From positions 1-64,000 of the forward strand of contig NZ_JAPESW010000023.1 in the NCBI RefSeq assembly GCF_028527925.1: a DNA stretch of 64,000 nt, in the 5' to 3' direction. This document shows, piece by piece, positions 47,364 to 56,251 of the stretch. The translations under genes were made by a program, and so were the position numbers. The DNA is from Cellulomonas fimi. Lineage in GTDB: Bacteria; Actinomycetota; Actinomycetes; Actinomycetales; Cellulomonadaceae. The first letter of the stretch is position 1, and each line of letters begins with the position of its first letter. Under the pieces are notes generated by a model that worked only from the letters and a program-made list of their open reading frames with translations, searched no databases and had not been told where the DNA came from.

Positions 47364-48338
47364 ATGCCAGCAGCGCACGACCGGACCGCGGCCCCGTCCG
47401 CAGGGCCGCGCGTGTGCGTGCTCGCACCGACCCCGCTGCTCACGGTGACGATCGAGCCGCCGACCAGCGAGGAGTCGCACCCCGAGGTCCACGTGCACGC
47501 CGGCGGACAGGGGCTGTGGGTCGGTCGCATGGCGGTCTCGCTCGGTGCGGAGGTCGTCGTCTGCGGACCGTTCGGCGGCGAGACGGGCACGGTGCTCGCG
47601 CACCTCGCGGAGGTCGAGCGGCTGCGCGTCCGGCCGACCGCGTACGCCGGCGGGAACGGCGCCTACGTGCACGACCGCCGCGACGGCGACCGTCGGGAGA
47701 TCGCCGAGACACCGCCGCACCCGCTCGACCGGCACGAGCTCGACGACCTCTACGGGACGGTCCTCGTCGAGGCGATGGACGCCGACATCACCGTCCTCAC
47801 GGGTGCGGACCCGCCGCGGATCCTCCCCGCTGCCGTCGTCGGGCGCCTCGCGGGCGACCTGCGCGCCGCCGGGCAGACGGTCGTCGCCGACCTGTCGGGA
47901 CGGGCCGCGGCCGCGTTCGCGGATGCCGGGGGCGCGGTGCTCAAGATCAGCCACGAGGAGCTCCTCGAGGGCGGCTTCGCCGATTCCGACAGCCTCGACG
48001 ACCTGCGCGACGGCGCCCGACGACTCGTCGACCGCGGGCTCGAGGCCGTCGTCGTGTCGCGCGCGGGCGAGCCGGTGCTGATCGTCACCGCCAAGGAGGT
48101 GCGCGAGGTGTCGCCGCCGCCGATCACCGTGGTCGACCACCGCGGCGCGGGCGACTCGATGACGGCGGGCATCGCCGTGGGGCTCGGTCGCGGCCTGGCC
48201 CTCGCGGAGGCGGTCCGGCTGGGCGCCGCGGCGGGCGCCCTCAACGTGACGCGTCGCGGCCTGGGCACCGGCCGCCGCGAGCAGATCGAGCGCTTCGCCC
48301 GCCGCGTCGTCGTGCGCCCGGCCGACGAGTCGCCCTGA
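47364..48338 (+). CDS. PfkB family carbohydrate kinase (1-phosphofructokinase-like)
   Basis: 324 residues. The N-terminal VHAGGQGLWVGRMAVSLGAE is a variant of the first PfkB motif, and DHRGAGDSMTAGIAVGLGRG is the second, with the catalytic Asp in GAGD. ILKISHEELLEG-type segments fit the FruK/LacC group. The sugar is uncertain. ATG 47364. Confidence 0.85.
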   Translation: MPAAHDRTAAPSAGPRVCVLAPTPLLTVTIEPPTSEESHPEVHVHAGGQGLWVGRMAVSLGAEVVVCGPFGGETGTVLAHLAEVERLRVRPTAYAGGNGAYVHDRRDGDRREIAETPPHPLDRHELDDLYGTVLVEAMDADITVLTGADPPRILPAAVVGRLAGDLRAAGQTVVADLSGRAAAAFADAGGAVLKISHEELLEGGFADSDSLDDLRDGARRLVDRGLEAVVVSRAGEPVLIVTAKEVREVSPPPITVVDHRGAGDSMTAGIAVGLGRGLALAEAVRLGAAAGALNVTRRGLGTGRREQIERFARRVVVRPADESP

Positions 48339-48740
48339 GGCGCGTCACCGCACCGGGTCCGAGCGAACCTGCCGAGCACAACATCGCGTCGGTGTACCGG
48401 CCCGCAACCGCCCGCAACGTTGTGTTCGTCGCCGGTCGCCGGTCGCGGGTCGCGCGCGACGTCGCCCGTCCCGCCCGCCAGGGACGTCCCCGACCGCACC
48501 GCCGCGGAGCGGAGAAGACAGCCGCACTCCGCGGTCGCGTCCTCGGGTCGGGTCGCGGCCGGCGTCGGATCTCCGTCGGGTCGGGTGCGGGTCGGCGTCG
48601 GGTCGGGTGGCGGGTCGGCGTCGGGTCGGGTCCGATTGACGGACGGCGGGGGCCGACGAGGCGACGCGGTCGGCGAGCCGACGAGACGAGCGCGCGGTCG
48701 ACCGTGGCGGCGGGACGACCGGACCGACGAGAGGTGGCCC
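48339..48740. other. Intergenic region with a short tandem repeat
   Basis: 402 bases without a gene I can support. Two and a half copies of a 22/23-bp unit starting CGTCGGGTCGGGT lie at 48574-48632. The rest is GC-rich with GGTCG words, and no clear promoter is visible. Confidence 0.5.
48574..48632. repeat. Tandem repeat of a 22/23-bp CGTCGGGTCGGGT unit
   Basis: Units start at 48574, 48596 and 48619; the last is partial. Each begins CGTCGGGTCGGGT and the first two continue G(G)CGGGTCGG. Confidence 0.75.
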
Positions 48741-49508
48741 ATGCGGGTGCTGGTGACGAACGACGACGGGATCGACTCCCCCGGGCTCACGACGCTCGCG
48801 GTCATGGCGGCGGACGCGGGGCACGACGTGGTGGTCGCGGCGCCCGCGCGGGAGTCGTCGGGCGCGAGCGCGTCGCTGCTCGGCGCGGAGCAGGACGGGC
48901 GGCTCATCGTCGCGTCGAAGCCGTCGCCGGGCCTGCCGGAGGGGATCCCGTCATTCGCGGTGCGCGCCGCGCCGGGGCTGATCGCGTTCGTCGCGGCGTA
49001 CGGCGGGTTCGGGCCGAAGCCGGACGTGGTCCTGTCGGGCGTGAACCGGGGAGCCAACACCGGGCACGCGGTGCTGCACTCGGGCACCGTCGGCGCCGCG
49101 TTGTCGGGCGCCACCCATGGCATCAAGGGACTCGCGGTGTCGATCGCCTACCACGAGCCGCGGCACTGGGAGACGGCGGGCGCGTTCGCTCGGCCGGTGC
49201 TCGACTGGGTGGTCGCGCACTGCCCGGGCGACCGCGTCCTCAACCTCAACGTCCCGGACCTGCCGGTCGAGCAGGTGCGCGGGCTGCGCAAGGCGCCGCT
49301 CGCGTCGTTCGGCGCGGTGCAGGCGCGGATCCACGAGCTCGAGCACGGCCACCTGCAGCTGACCTACTCGGACGTCGAGATCACGCGCGAGCCCGACACC
49401 GACGCGGGAATGCTCGCGCGCGGGTGGGCGACGGTCACGCAGCTGCTGGCCCCGGCCTTCGACGCGGACGCGGAGCTGCCGGAGTCGGGCCCGCTGACGA
49501 CGGCCTGA
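48741..49508 (+). CDS. surE: 5'/3'-nucleotidase SurE
   Basis: 255 residues. Begins MRVLVTNDDGIDSPGLTTLA, with metal-binding Asp8 and Asp9, then VVVAAPARESSGASASL and VVLSGVNRGANTGHAVLHSG, all diagnostic of SurE. It dephosphorylates nucleoside monophosphates. ATG 48741. Convergent with the carotenoid operon. Confidence 0.93.
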   Translation: MRVLVTNDDGIDSPGLTTLAVMAADAGHDVVVAAPARESSGASASLLGAEQDGRLIVASKPSPGLPEGIPSFAVRAAPGLIAFVAAYGGFGPKPDVVLSGVNRGANTGHAVLHSGTVGAALSGATHGIKGLAVSIAYHEPRHWETAGAFARPVLDWVVAHCPGDRVLNLNVPDLPVEQVRGLRKAPLASFGAVQARIHELEHGHLQLTYSDVEITREPDTDAGMLARGWATVTQLLAPAFDADAELPESGPLTTA

Positions 49509-49588
49509 CGCCACGCGCGACCGGGCTCGACCCGCGACCACGGACGGCGACGGCCGACCACGACCCGCCCGCCGTCGTCGACCGCGCG

Positions 49589-50458
49589 TCAGGTGCGGGC
49601 GATCGCGATGAGCAGCATCGTCACCAGGAAGCCGGTGACGAGGTTGAGCCACAGGAACCTCCGCCAGCCGGCGTTGGCGCGCTCGCAGTCGTCGTCGGTG
49701 ACGCGCCAGAACATCGCGGTCGACACGGCGTACGGCAGCGGCAGCACGGCGGCGAGCACGCCGGGCCACGGCACGACGAGCAGCACAGCCGCGGCGGCGA
49801 CGTAGGCGAGCGTCGCGAGCACGACGGTCGGGTGGGCGCCGAGGACGGTCGCGACGGACGAGATCCCGCCCTCGCGGTCCGCGCGCACGTCCTGCACCGC
49901 CCCGAACGCGTGCGACGCCATGCCCCACAGCACGAACGCCACGAGCACGGGCCACACGGTGGGCGCGGACAGGTCGGCGGACACGAGCACGAGCGCGTAG
50001 AGGAGCGGCCCGACGAAGTGCATCGCAGACGTGAACGAGTCGAGGAACGGCCGCTCCTTGAACCGCAGCACCGGAGCGGAGTAGGCGACGACGAGGAACA
50101 GCACGACCGCGAGCACGACCGTCGCGACGACCGACCCGACGGCGACGAGGTAGACGACGAACGGCACGACGGAGAGCGCGCTCGCCCACAGGATCCGCCG
50201 GTGCACGGCACGCGCCCGCTCGGGGGCGACGAGACCGCCCTCGATCCCGCCCTTGCGCGGGTTGCGCAGGTCGGACGCGTAGTCGAACACGTCGTTCACG
50301 CCGTACATCAGCAGGTTGTACGGCACGAGGAAGAACAGCGTCCCGACGACGAGCGTCACGTCGATGCGCCCCTGCGTCGCCATGAGGTAGCCCGCGGCGA
50401 ACGGGTAGGCGGTGTTGATCCAGGAGAACGGCCGCGACGCGGCGAGGACCTCCTTCAC
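49589..50458 (-). CDS. crtEb: UbiA-type prenyltransferase, lycopene elongase
   Basis: 289 residues with about eight TM segments. The first Asp-rich motif reads NDVFDYASDLRNPRKGG, with a second at AVQDVRADREGG. By family and position at the end of a crt operon with split cyclase genes it should add C5 units to lycopene to give a C50 backbone. GTG 50458 overlaps the crtYf stop (GTGA). Confidence 0.9.
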   Translation of the reverse strand: MKEVLAASRPFSWINTAYPFAAGYLMATQGRIDVTLVVGTLFFLVPYNLLMYGVNDVFDYASDLRNPRKGGIEGGLVAPERARAVHRRILWASALSVVPFVVYLVAVGSVVATVVLAVVLFLVVAYSAPVLRFKERPFLDSFTSAMHFVGPLLYALVLVSADLSAPTVWPVLVAFVLWGMASHAFGAVQDVRADREGGISSVATVLGAHPTVVLATLAYVAAAAVLLVVPWPGVLAAVLPLPYAVSTAMFWRVTDDDCERANAGWRRFLWLNLVTGFLVTMLLIAIART

Positions 50459-50796
50459 CCGACCCCCTCGCCGGCCGACCCGCCCGGCACGTCGCCGGCG
50501 GACGACGTGCGCCGCCGTCGACCCAGCACCGTCCACAGCACCGGCATCCCGACGGCCGCGGCGATCGCGTACGCGAAGTCCTCGAGCGGTGCCCCGACGA
50601 CGTACACGCCGAGGATCTTGTCGGGGTCGTACACGTACAGGTCGGCGGCGATCATGAGCGTGTCGAACACCGCGGTCAGCACGCACAGGTGCACGACGGT
50701 CCAGACGACGGGCCACCCGCGCAGCCGTCGCAGCGTCGGCCACGACACCGCGAGCAGCACGACGAGGACGGCGACGTTCAGCACGATGTTCGTCAC
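50455..50796 (-). CDS. crtYf: C50 carotenoid epsilon-cyclase subunit (lycopene cyclase domain protein)
   Basis: 113 residues, three hydrophobic helices. DLYVYDPDKILGVYVVGAPL followed by EDFAYAIAAAVGMPVLW is the lycopene cyclase domain signature with the PxE(E/D) motif (here APLED). It works as a heterodimer with the neighbouring crtYe product. GTG 50796 overlaps crtYe by four bases. Confidence 0.9.
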   Translation of the reverse strand: MTNIVLNVAVLVVLLAVSWPTLRRLRGWPVVWTVVHLCVLTAVFDTLMIAADLYVYDPDKILGVYVVGAPLEDFAYAIAAAVGMPVLWTVLGRRRRTSSAGDVPGGSAGEGVG

Positions 50797-51200
50797 GGGA
50801 CGCCCCCGTCCCGGCCCGAGCCACCCGTCGCGCCCGGCGTCCCCGATCCGCGCTGCGCGTCGCGCAGCGCCCGAGCGCCGGCCGCGCGCAGCGACGCGGT
50901 CCGGTCGAACCACCGCCACGCGAGCAGCGCGACGTAGCAGAGCAGCGTGAGGAAGAAGACCTCCTCGACCGGCAGCTCCGGCGCGAGCAGGATGCCGGTC
51001 ATGTGCGGCGAGTCCCCGCGCGCGAAGATGCCGAGCAGCAGCCCGGCGACGTCCCAGAGCAGGAACGCGCCGACGCCGATCCCGACGGTCCACGCGGCGC
51101 GTCGCGCGTCGTCCCAGAACGCGAGGCGGAACCGCCGGTCGAGCAGCGCGAGGCCACCGAGGGACACCAGCAGCGCCCCCAGGTAGGCGAGTCCCGTCAT
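50793..51200 (-). CDS. crtYe: C50 carotenoid epsilon-cyclase subunit (lycopene cyclase domain protein)
   Basis: 135 residues: WDVAGLLLGIFARGDSPHMT and GILLAPELPVEEVFFLTLLC, with the PVEE motif expected in this half. Two to three TM helices and a polar tail. ATG 51200 overlaps the crtI stop (ATGA). Confidence 0.9.
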   Translation of the reverse strand: MTGLAYLGALLVSLGGLALLDRRFRLAFWDDARRAAWTVGIGVGAFLLWDVAGLLLGIFARGDSPHMTGILLAPELPVEEVFFLTLLCYVALLAWRWFDRTASLRAAGARALRDAQRGSGTPGATGGSGRDGGVP

Positions 51201-52939
51201 GCGCCCGACCGTACGCCGGACCACAGCCCGGCCGGGCGCGCCGCGTCGAGGAACCCGCGGCGCAGGGGGGCGGGCAGCGGGCGCGTCGACGTCTCGCCCA
51301 GCAGGCGCTTCGCGACGAGCTCGGCGCTGATGAGGCACATCGGCAGCCCGACGCCGGGGATCGTCCCCCCGCCGACGTGCAGCAGGTTGGCCACGCGCGC
51401 GGACGCGTCGCCGGGCCGGAACATCGCGCTCTGCGCGAGCGTGTGCTCCATGCCGAGCGCGGTCCCGCGCCACGCGGACAGGTCGCGCGCGAAGTCGGCC
51501 GGGGCGACGACGTGCCGTGTCACGACGCGTCCCCGCAGGTCGGGCACGCCGGCCCACGCGCCGACCTGGTCGAGGAACCGGTCGGCGTACCGCTCGACGG
51601 CGTCGCGCTCGGGGCTGCCGGGCGGGCCGTCGCCGAGCGACGCGTCGGCAGGGAACGGGACGAGGAGGAACAGGTTCTCGTGCCCGGGTGGAGCCGCGGA
51701 CGGGTCGGTCGCGGTGGTGCGCGACGCGTACACGGACGCGACGTCGGGCACCCGCAGGTCGGCGGGCGCGGTCGACCGTCCGGAGCCGAGGATGTCGTCG
51801 AAGTTGCCCGGCCAGTCGCGCGTGAAGAACAGCGAGTGGTGCGCGAGCTCGGGGAGCGCGCCGCGCACACCCGCCATGACGAGCAGCGCGGAGATGCCGG
51901 GCCCGTGCCGTTCCCACGACGCGGCGGGGTGGTCGCTGTGCCGCGGCTCGAGCAGCGCGGTCTCGGTGTGGTGCCGGTCGGCGCCCGAGACGACGACGTC
52001 CGCCTCGACGAGCTCCCCGCCCGCGAGCCGCACGCCGCGCGCGACGCCGGTGCGCCGCGGGGCCCGGGCGGACCAGGGCACGTCGTCGACCTCGATCGCG
52101 ACGACGTCGGCACCCGTCCGGATCTCGACGCCCTCGCGCACGGCGAGCCGTTCGAGCGCCTCGATGACCGTGTACATGCCGCCGCGCGGGTACTGCACGC
52201 CGTCGACGAGGTCGAGGTGGCTCATGAGCGAGTACAGCGCGGGCACGCGGTACGGCGACGACCCGAGGAACACCGCGTGGTAGCCGAGCGCCTGCCGCAG
52301 CACGGGGTGCTCGACGGTCTTCTCGATCTTCTCCGCGAGCGTGTGCGTGAGCAGGTCGACGAGGGTCCCGGCGCGCCGCACGACGGGTGCCGACAGCAAC
52401 CGGTCGGGCCGCTGGAACGTGGTCCACAGGAAGTGGTCGAGCGCGGTCCGGTACGCCGTCGACGCCTCCTCGGCGTACCGCCGCACGGCCTCGCCCGCAC
52501 CCGGCTCGAGCGCCTCGAACGTGGCCCAGTTGGTCGCCGGGTCACCGCTCAGGTCGAAGCCGCCGGCCGGCCCGCCGGGGACCTCGGGCTCGGTGAACAG
52601 CCGGTACGCCGGGTCGAGCCGCACGAGGTCGAGGTGGTCCTCGACGCGCTCGCCGAGAAGCGCGAACGCGTGGGCGAACACCTCGGGCATGAAGTACCAG
52701 GACGGCCCGGTGTCGAACCGGAACCCGTCGAGCTCGAGCGTGCCCATGCGGCCGCCGACGCGGTCGTGCCGCTCGAGCAACGTGACGTGCGCTCCCCCGC
52801 GGGCGAGCAACGCGGCCGTCATGAGTCCGCCGATGCCCCCGCCGACGACGACGACGCGCCCGCCGGGGCCGCCGTCGCGTCCGGAGGCACGGGGTGCGGG
52901 CGCACCCGTCGAACGGGTGCGCGGTGCCGTCGTCGTCAC
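51197..52939 (-). CDS. crtI: Phytoene desaturase
   Basis: 580 residues, slightly long because of an Ala/Pro-rich N-terminus. FAD-binding VVVVGGGIGGLMTAALLARG, then ERHDRVGGRMGTLELDGFRF and TGPSWYFMPEVF; the C-terminal LLHVGGGTIPGVGLPMCLIS is the bacterial-type desaturase signature. It converts phytoene to lycopene. GTG 52939 overlaps crtB by four bases. Confidence 0.95.
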   Translation of the reverse strand: MTTTAPRTRSTGAPAPRASGRDGGPGGRVVVVGGGIGGLMTAALLARGGAHVTLLERHDRVGGRMGTLELDGFRFDTGPSWYFMPEVFAHAFALLGERVEDHLDLVRLDPAYRLFTEPEVPGGPAGGFDLSGDPATNWATFEALEPGAGEAVRRYAEEASTAYRTALDHFLWTTFQRPDRLLSAPVVRRAGTLVDLLTHTLAEKIEKTVEHPVLRQALGYHAVFLGSSPYRVPALYSLMSHLDLVDGVQYPRGGMYTVIEALERLAVREGVEIRTGADVVAIEVDDVPWSARAPRRTGVARGVRLAGGELVEADVVVSGADRHHTETALLEPRHSDHPAASWERHGPGISALLVMAGVRGALPELAHHSLFFTRDWPGNFDDILGSGRSTAPADLRVPDVASVYASRTTATDPSAAPPGHENLFLLVPFPADASLGDGPPGSPERDAVERYADRFLDQVGAWAGVPDLRGRVVTRHVVAPADFARDLSAWRGTALGMEHTLAQSAMFRPGDASARVANLLHVGGGTIPGVGLPMCLISAELVAKRLLGETSTRPLPAPLRRGFLDAARPAGLWSGVRSGA

Positions 52940-53871
52940 GCCTTCTGACCTCCGCGTCGCACGTCCCACCACTCGCGCGCGACCGCCGTCGCGACGACCC
53001 GCGCCTTCACCGGCGCCGGCACGCTGGCCCGCGCCCGCACCAGCGTGTCGACCGGCTGGGCCGCGAGGTCGTCGAGCAGCCGGTCGTACAGCGCGAGCGT
53101 CGCCGCGACCGCGTACCGCGACCGCCCGGGCAGGCGCGGCAGGGCGGCGCGCGCGACGGCGACGTCGTGCGCGATCTCGTCCAGCACGGCGGCGCGCTGC
53201 GCCTCCGACAGCCGCCCGCGCTCGGTCCCGGGGAAGTACGTCCGGCCGAGCTCGCCCGCGTCGACGCCGAGGTCGCGCAGGAAGTTGATCTTCTGGAACG
53301 CGGCGCCGAGCGCGCGGGCACCCGCGACCTGCTCGTCGTCGGGTTCCACGAGCGGTGAGTCCGGGGTGCGGTCCGCGTTGAGGAACACCCGCAGGCACAT
53401 GAGCCCGACGACCTCCGCCGACCCGTACACGTACCGGTCGAAGCTCTCGCGGTCGTGCTCCTCGACGGTGAGGTCGGCGCGCATCGAGGCGAAGAACGGC
53501 TCGGTCTCGGCGGTCGTGATGCCGACGCGTCGCGCGGTCCGCGCGAAGGCGTGCACGACGAGGTTGGTCGAGTAGCCGGTCCGCAGCGCGCGGATCGTCT
53601 GCGCCTCGAGCTCGTCGAGCTCGTCGGCCGCGGTCGGCCCCTGGAACGTGTCGACGACCTCGTCGGCGAGCCGGACGAGCGCGTAGACGGCCTCGATGTC
53701 GCGGTGCGCGCGCGTCCCCAGCAGCCGTGCGCCCATGCCGAACGACGTCGAGTACGCGGACAGCACGAGCGCGCTCGTGCGGCCGGCGGTGGCGTCGTAG
53801 AGCCGGACGGAACGCGCGTGGGCGGCGCGCGCGTCGGGGCGCGCGGTGTCGCGGGACTGGTCCACGGTCAT
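52936..53871 (-). CDS. crtB: Phytoene synthase
   Basis: 311 residues. The Asp-rich motifs are VRLADEVVDTF and LRDLGVDAGELGRTYFP, and YSTSFGMGARLL is the usual N-terminal word. It condenses two GGPP to phytoene. ATG 53871 shares its A with the crtE stop (TGATG). Confidence 0.95.
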   Translation of the reverse strand: MTVDQSRDTARPDARAAHARSVRLYDATAGRTSALVLSAYSTSFGMGARLLGTRAHRDIEAVYALVRLADEVVDTFQGPTAADELDELEAQTIRALRTGYSTNLVVHAFARTARRVGITTAETEPFFASMRADLTVEEHDRESFDRYVYGSAEVVGLMCLRVFLNADRTPDSPLVEPDDEQVAGARALGAAFQKINFLRDLGVDAGELGRTYFPGTERGRLSEAQRAAVLDEIAHDVAVARAALPRLPGRSRYAVAATLALYDRLLDDLAAQPVDTLVRARASVPAPVKARVVATAVAREWWDVRRGGQKA

Positions 53872-54974
53872 CAGTGTCCCCGTCCGGCCAGGTCGTCGAC
53901 CACACCGACGAGGTAGTCGCCCAGCGGCTGCGGCAGCTGGGCGGCGTGCGCGCGGGCGGTGTCGGCGGTGCGCTCGACGAGCAGGCGCATGGCCGCGAGC
54001 GCCCCGGAGTCGACCATGACGGTGCGCACGAGCTCGGCGTCGCGCTCGTCGAGGTCGGGCTGCCCGACGTACCGGTCGAGCACCGCGCGGCCGGTCCGGC
54101 CCGCGCCCGCGTAGGCGAGGCGCAGCAGCTCGGTGCGCTTGCCGCGGCGCAGGTCGGACAGCGTCGACTTGCCCGTCGCGGCCGGGTCGCCGAACACGCC
54201 GAGGTCGTCGTCCGCGAGCTGGAACGCGAGGCCCAGGGCGACGCCGACGTCGTCGAGCCGCCGCCGCACGTCGAGGTCGGCCCCCGCGAGCGCGGCCCCG
54301 GACGCGAGCGGGGACCGGCACGTGTACTCGGCGGTCTTGAGCGCGGCGACGAGCAGCGCGTCGACGTCGCGCGGCGCGAGCGACTCGGAGACGACGTCGA
54401 GCAGCTCGCCCGCGACCGCGGTCTCGATCCCGTCGGCGAGCAGGTCGGCGAGGTGCTCGCGCAGGTCGCCGGGGACGGGCGTGCGCGCGAGCAGGCGGAA
54501 CGCGGTCGTGAGCGCGAGGTCGCCCGCGAGCAGGCCGGCGGCGAGCGCGCGCTCGTCGGCGACGTGCTCGGGCAGCCCCGCGGTGCGCGCGCGCTCCCGG
54601 GCGGCGCCGCCCGCGTTGAGCCGACCGCGGCGGCGGTCGTCGTGGTCGAGGACGTCGTCGTGCGCGAGCATCGCGACGTGCAGCGCCTCGTGCGCGGCCG
54701 CGACGGGGACGACGACCGACGACACGCGACCGCCGAGCCCGAGGTACGCGGCGGCGACGAGCCGGGGGCGCAGCAGCTTGCCCCCGAGCGTGCCGCTCAG
54801 GTCCTCCCAGAGCGTGCGTGCCTCGACGGCGTGCCGGCCGGCGCGGGCAGCGCGCTCGACGAGCAGGTCCCGCAGTGCTGCGTCGGCTCGCGCGGTGACG
54901 TCCTCGACGGCGAGTGCGAGCTCGGCGGTCGAGCGCAGGCTCCCGCCGGCGACGGCAAGGTCGCCCTCCTCCAC
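53871..54974 (-). CDS. crtE: Geranylgeranyl diphosphate synthase (polyprenyl synthetase)
   Basis: 367 residues. First Asp-rich motif is MLAHDDVLDHDDRRRG, second FQLADDDLGVFGD, with GGKLLRPRLVAAAYLG upstream. It supplies the C20 precursor. GTG 54974 has GGGAGG four bases upstream. First gene of crtE-crtB-crtI-crtYe-crtYf-crtEb, all joined by short overlaps. Confidence 0.93.
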   Translation of the reverse strand: MEEGDLAVAGGSLRSTAELALAVEDVTARADAALRDLLVERAARAGRHAVEARTLWEDLSGTLGGKLLRPRLVAAAYLGLGGRVSSVVVPVAAAHEALHVAMLAHDDVLDHDDRRRGRLNAGGAARERARTAGLPEHVADERALAAGLLAGDLALTTAFRLLARTPVPGDLREHLADLLADGIETAVAGELLDVVSESLAPRDVDALLVAALKTAEYTCRSPLASGAALAGADLDVRRRLDDVGVALGLAFQLADDDLGVFGDPAATGKSTLSDLRRGKRTELLRLAYAGAGRTGRAVLDRYVGQPDLDERDAELVRTVMVDSGALAAMRLLVERTADTARAHAAQLPQPLGDYLVGVVDDLAGRGH

Positions 54975-55141
54975 GTGCCCTCCCGGTTTCTTCGGTGCGG
55001 CCGCTGGCGATCGTGGGCACGGTCCCCGACGGAATGGTCAGCGTACTGAGCATTCGCCGCGGCGCCACCGGGCGGATGCACGAGTACGACGGGTATTCCC
55101 GTCGAACGACCCGTCTGGATGCACCCGCGGGCCACAAGTTT

Positions 55142-55167
55142 TTCGATCAGATATCACCAGGATCGAA
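55142..55167. promoter_or_regulatory. Inverted repeat between the carotenoid operon and galE
   Basis: TTCGATC (55142-55148) and GATCGAA (55161-55167) flank 12 bases in an AT-rich patch 36 bases before galE. A second short palindrome TCAGCGTACTGA is at 55038-55049. Either could be an operator for the divergent crt operon. Confidence 0.4.
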
Positions 55168-55202
55168 CACACTCCAACAGACGGTGGGGTAGCGTAGGCG
55201 CC

Positions 55203-56162
55203 ATGACGTGGATGGTGACGGGTGGGGCCGGGTACATCGGGGCGCACGTGGTGCGGGCCTTCCAGCACGCGGGCATCCCGCCCGTCGTCCTCGACGACCT
55301 GTCCAGCGGCCACCGCAGGTTCGTCCCGGTCGACGTCCCGTTCGTCGAGGGCTCGATCCTCGACACCGACCTCGTCGCCCGCACGCTCGCGGCCCACGAC
55401 GTGCAGGGCGTCGTGCACCTCGCCGGGTTCAAGTACGCCGGCGTCTCCGTGCAGCGCCCGCTGCACACCTACGAGCAGAACGTCACCGGGACCGCCCACC
55501 TGCTCGAGGCCATGGCGGCGCAGGGCGTCGGCGCGATCGTGTTCTCGTCGTCCGCCGCCGTCTACGGCACGCCCGACGTCGACCTCGTCACCGAGGAGAC
55601 CGCGACCAACCCAGAGTCGCCCTACGGCGAGTCCAAGCTCATCGGCGAGTGGCTGCTGCGCGACCAGGGCGTCGCGACCGGCCTGCGGCACACGTCCCTG
55701 CGGTACTTCAACGTCGTCGGCTCCGGCACCCCTGACCTCTACGACACCAGCCCGCACAACCTGTTCCCGCTGGTCCTCGACGCCCTGACCTCGGGCCGCA
55801 CGCCGCGCATCAACGGCGCCGACTACCCCACGCCCGACGGCACCTGCGTCCGCGACTACATCCACGTCGCCGACCTCGCCGACGCGCACGTCGCCGCCGC
55901 CCGCGCGCTCGCCGACGGCAGCCCGCTCGAGCCCGTCTACAACCTCGGCTCGGGCGACGGCGTCTCGGTGCGCCAGATCATGACCGCGATGGCCGAGGTC
56001 ACCGGCATCCCGTTCGAGCCCGAGGTCGCCCCCCGGCGGCCCGGCGACCCCGCGCGCATCGTCGCGTCGGGCGAGCTCGCGGCACGCGACCTGGGCTGGC
56101 GCATGACGCACACGCTGCGCGACATGGTCGCGAGCGCGTGGGAGGCCCGCCAGGCGCACTGA
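55203..56162 (+). CDS. galE: UDP-glucose 4-epimerase
   Basis: 319 residues. NAD-binding VTGGAGYIGAHVVRAF, then FSSSAAVYGTP and the catalytic Tyr-Lys in SPYGESKLIGE, plus DYIHVADLADAHVAA. It interconverts UDP-glucose and UDP-galactose. ATG 55203. Transcribed alone, divergent from the crt operon. Confidence 0.93.
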   Translation: MTWMVTGGAGYIGAHVVRAFQHAGIPPVVLDDLSSGHRRFVPVDVPFVEGSILDTDLVARTLAAHDVQGVVHLAGFKYAGVSVQRPLHTYEQNVTGTAHLLEAMAAQGVGAIVFSSSAAVYGTPDVDLVTEETATNPESPYGESKLIGEWLLRDQGVATGLRHTSLRYFNVVGSGTPDLYDTSPHNLFPLVLDALTSGRTPRINGADYPTPDGTCVRDYIHVADLADAHVAAARALADGSPLEPVYNLGSGDGVSVRQIMTAMAEVTGIPFEPEVAPRRPGDPARIVASGELAARDLGWRMTHTLRDMVASAWEARQAH

Positions 56163-56251
56163 CGCCCCACGCGGGGGAGGTCGGCGCGTCGCGGCGGCGA
56201 CCGAGGCGACGGGCGTCGGCGGGTCGCGACGGGCGTCCGACGCGACCGACG

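Noticed and set aside
48574-48632. CRISPR array
   Set aside because: The units are immediately adjacent with no spacers and no cas genes are nearby.
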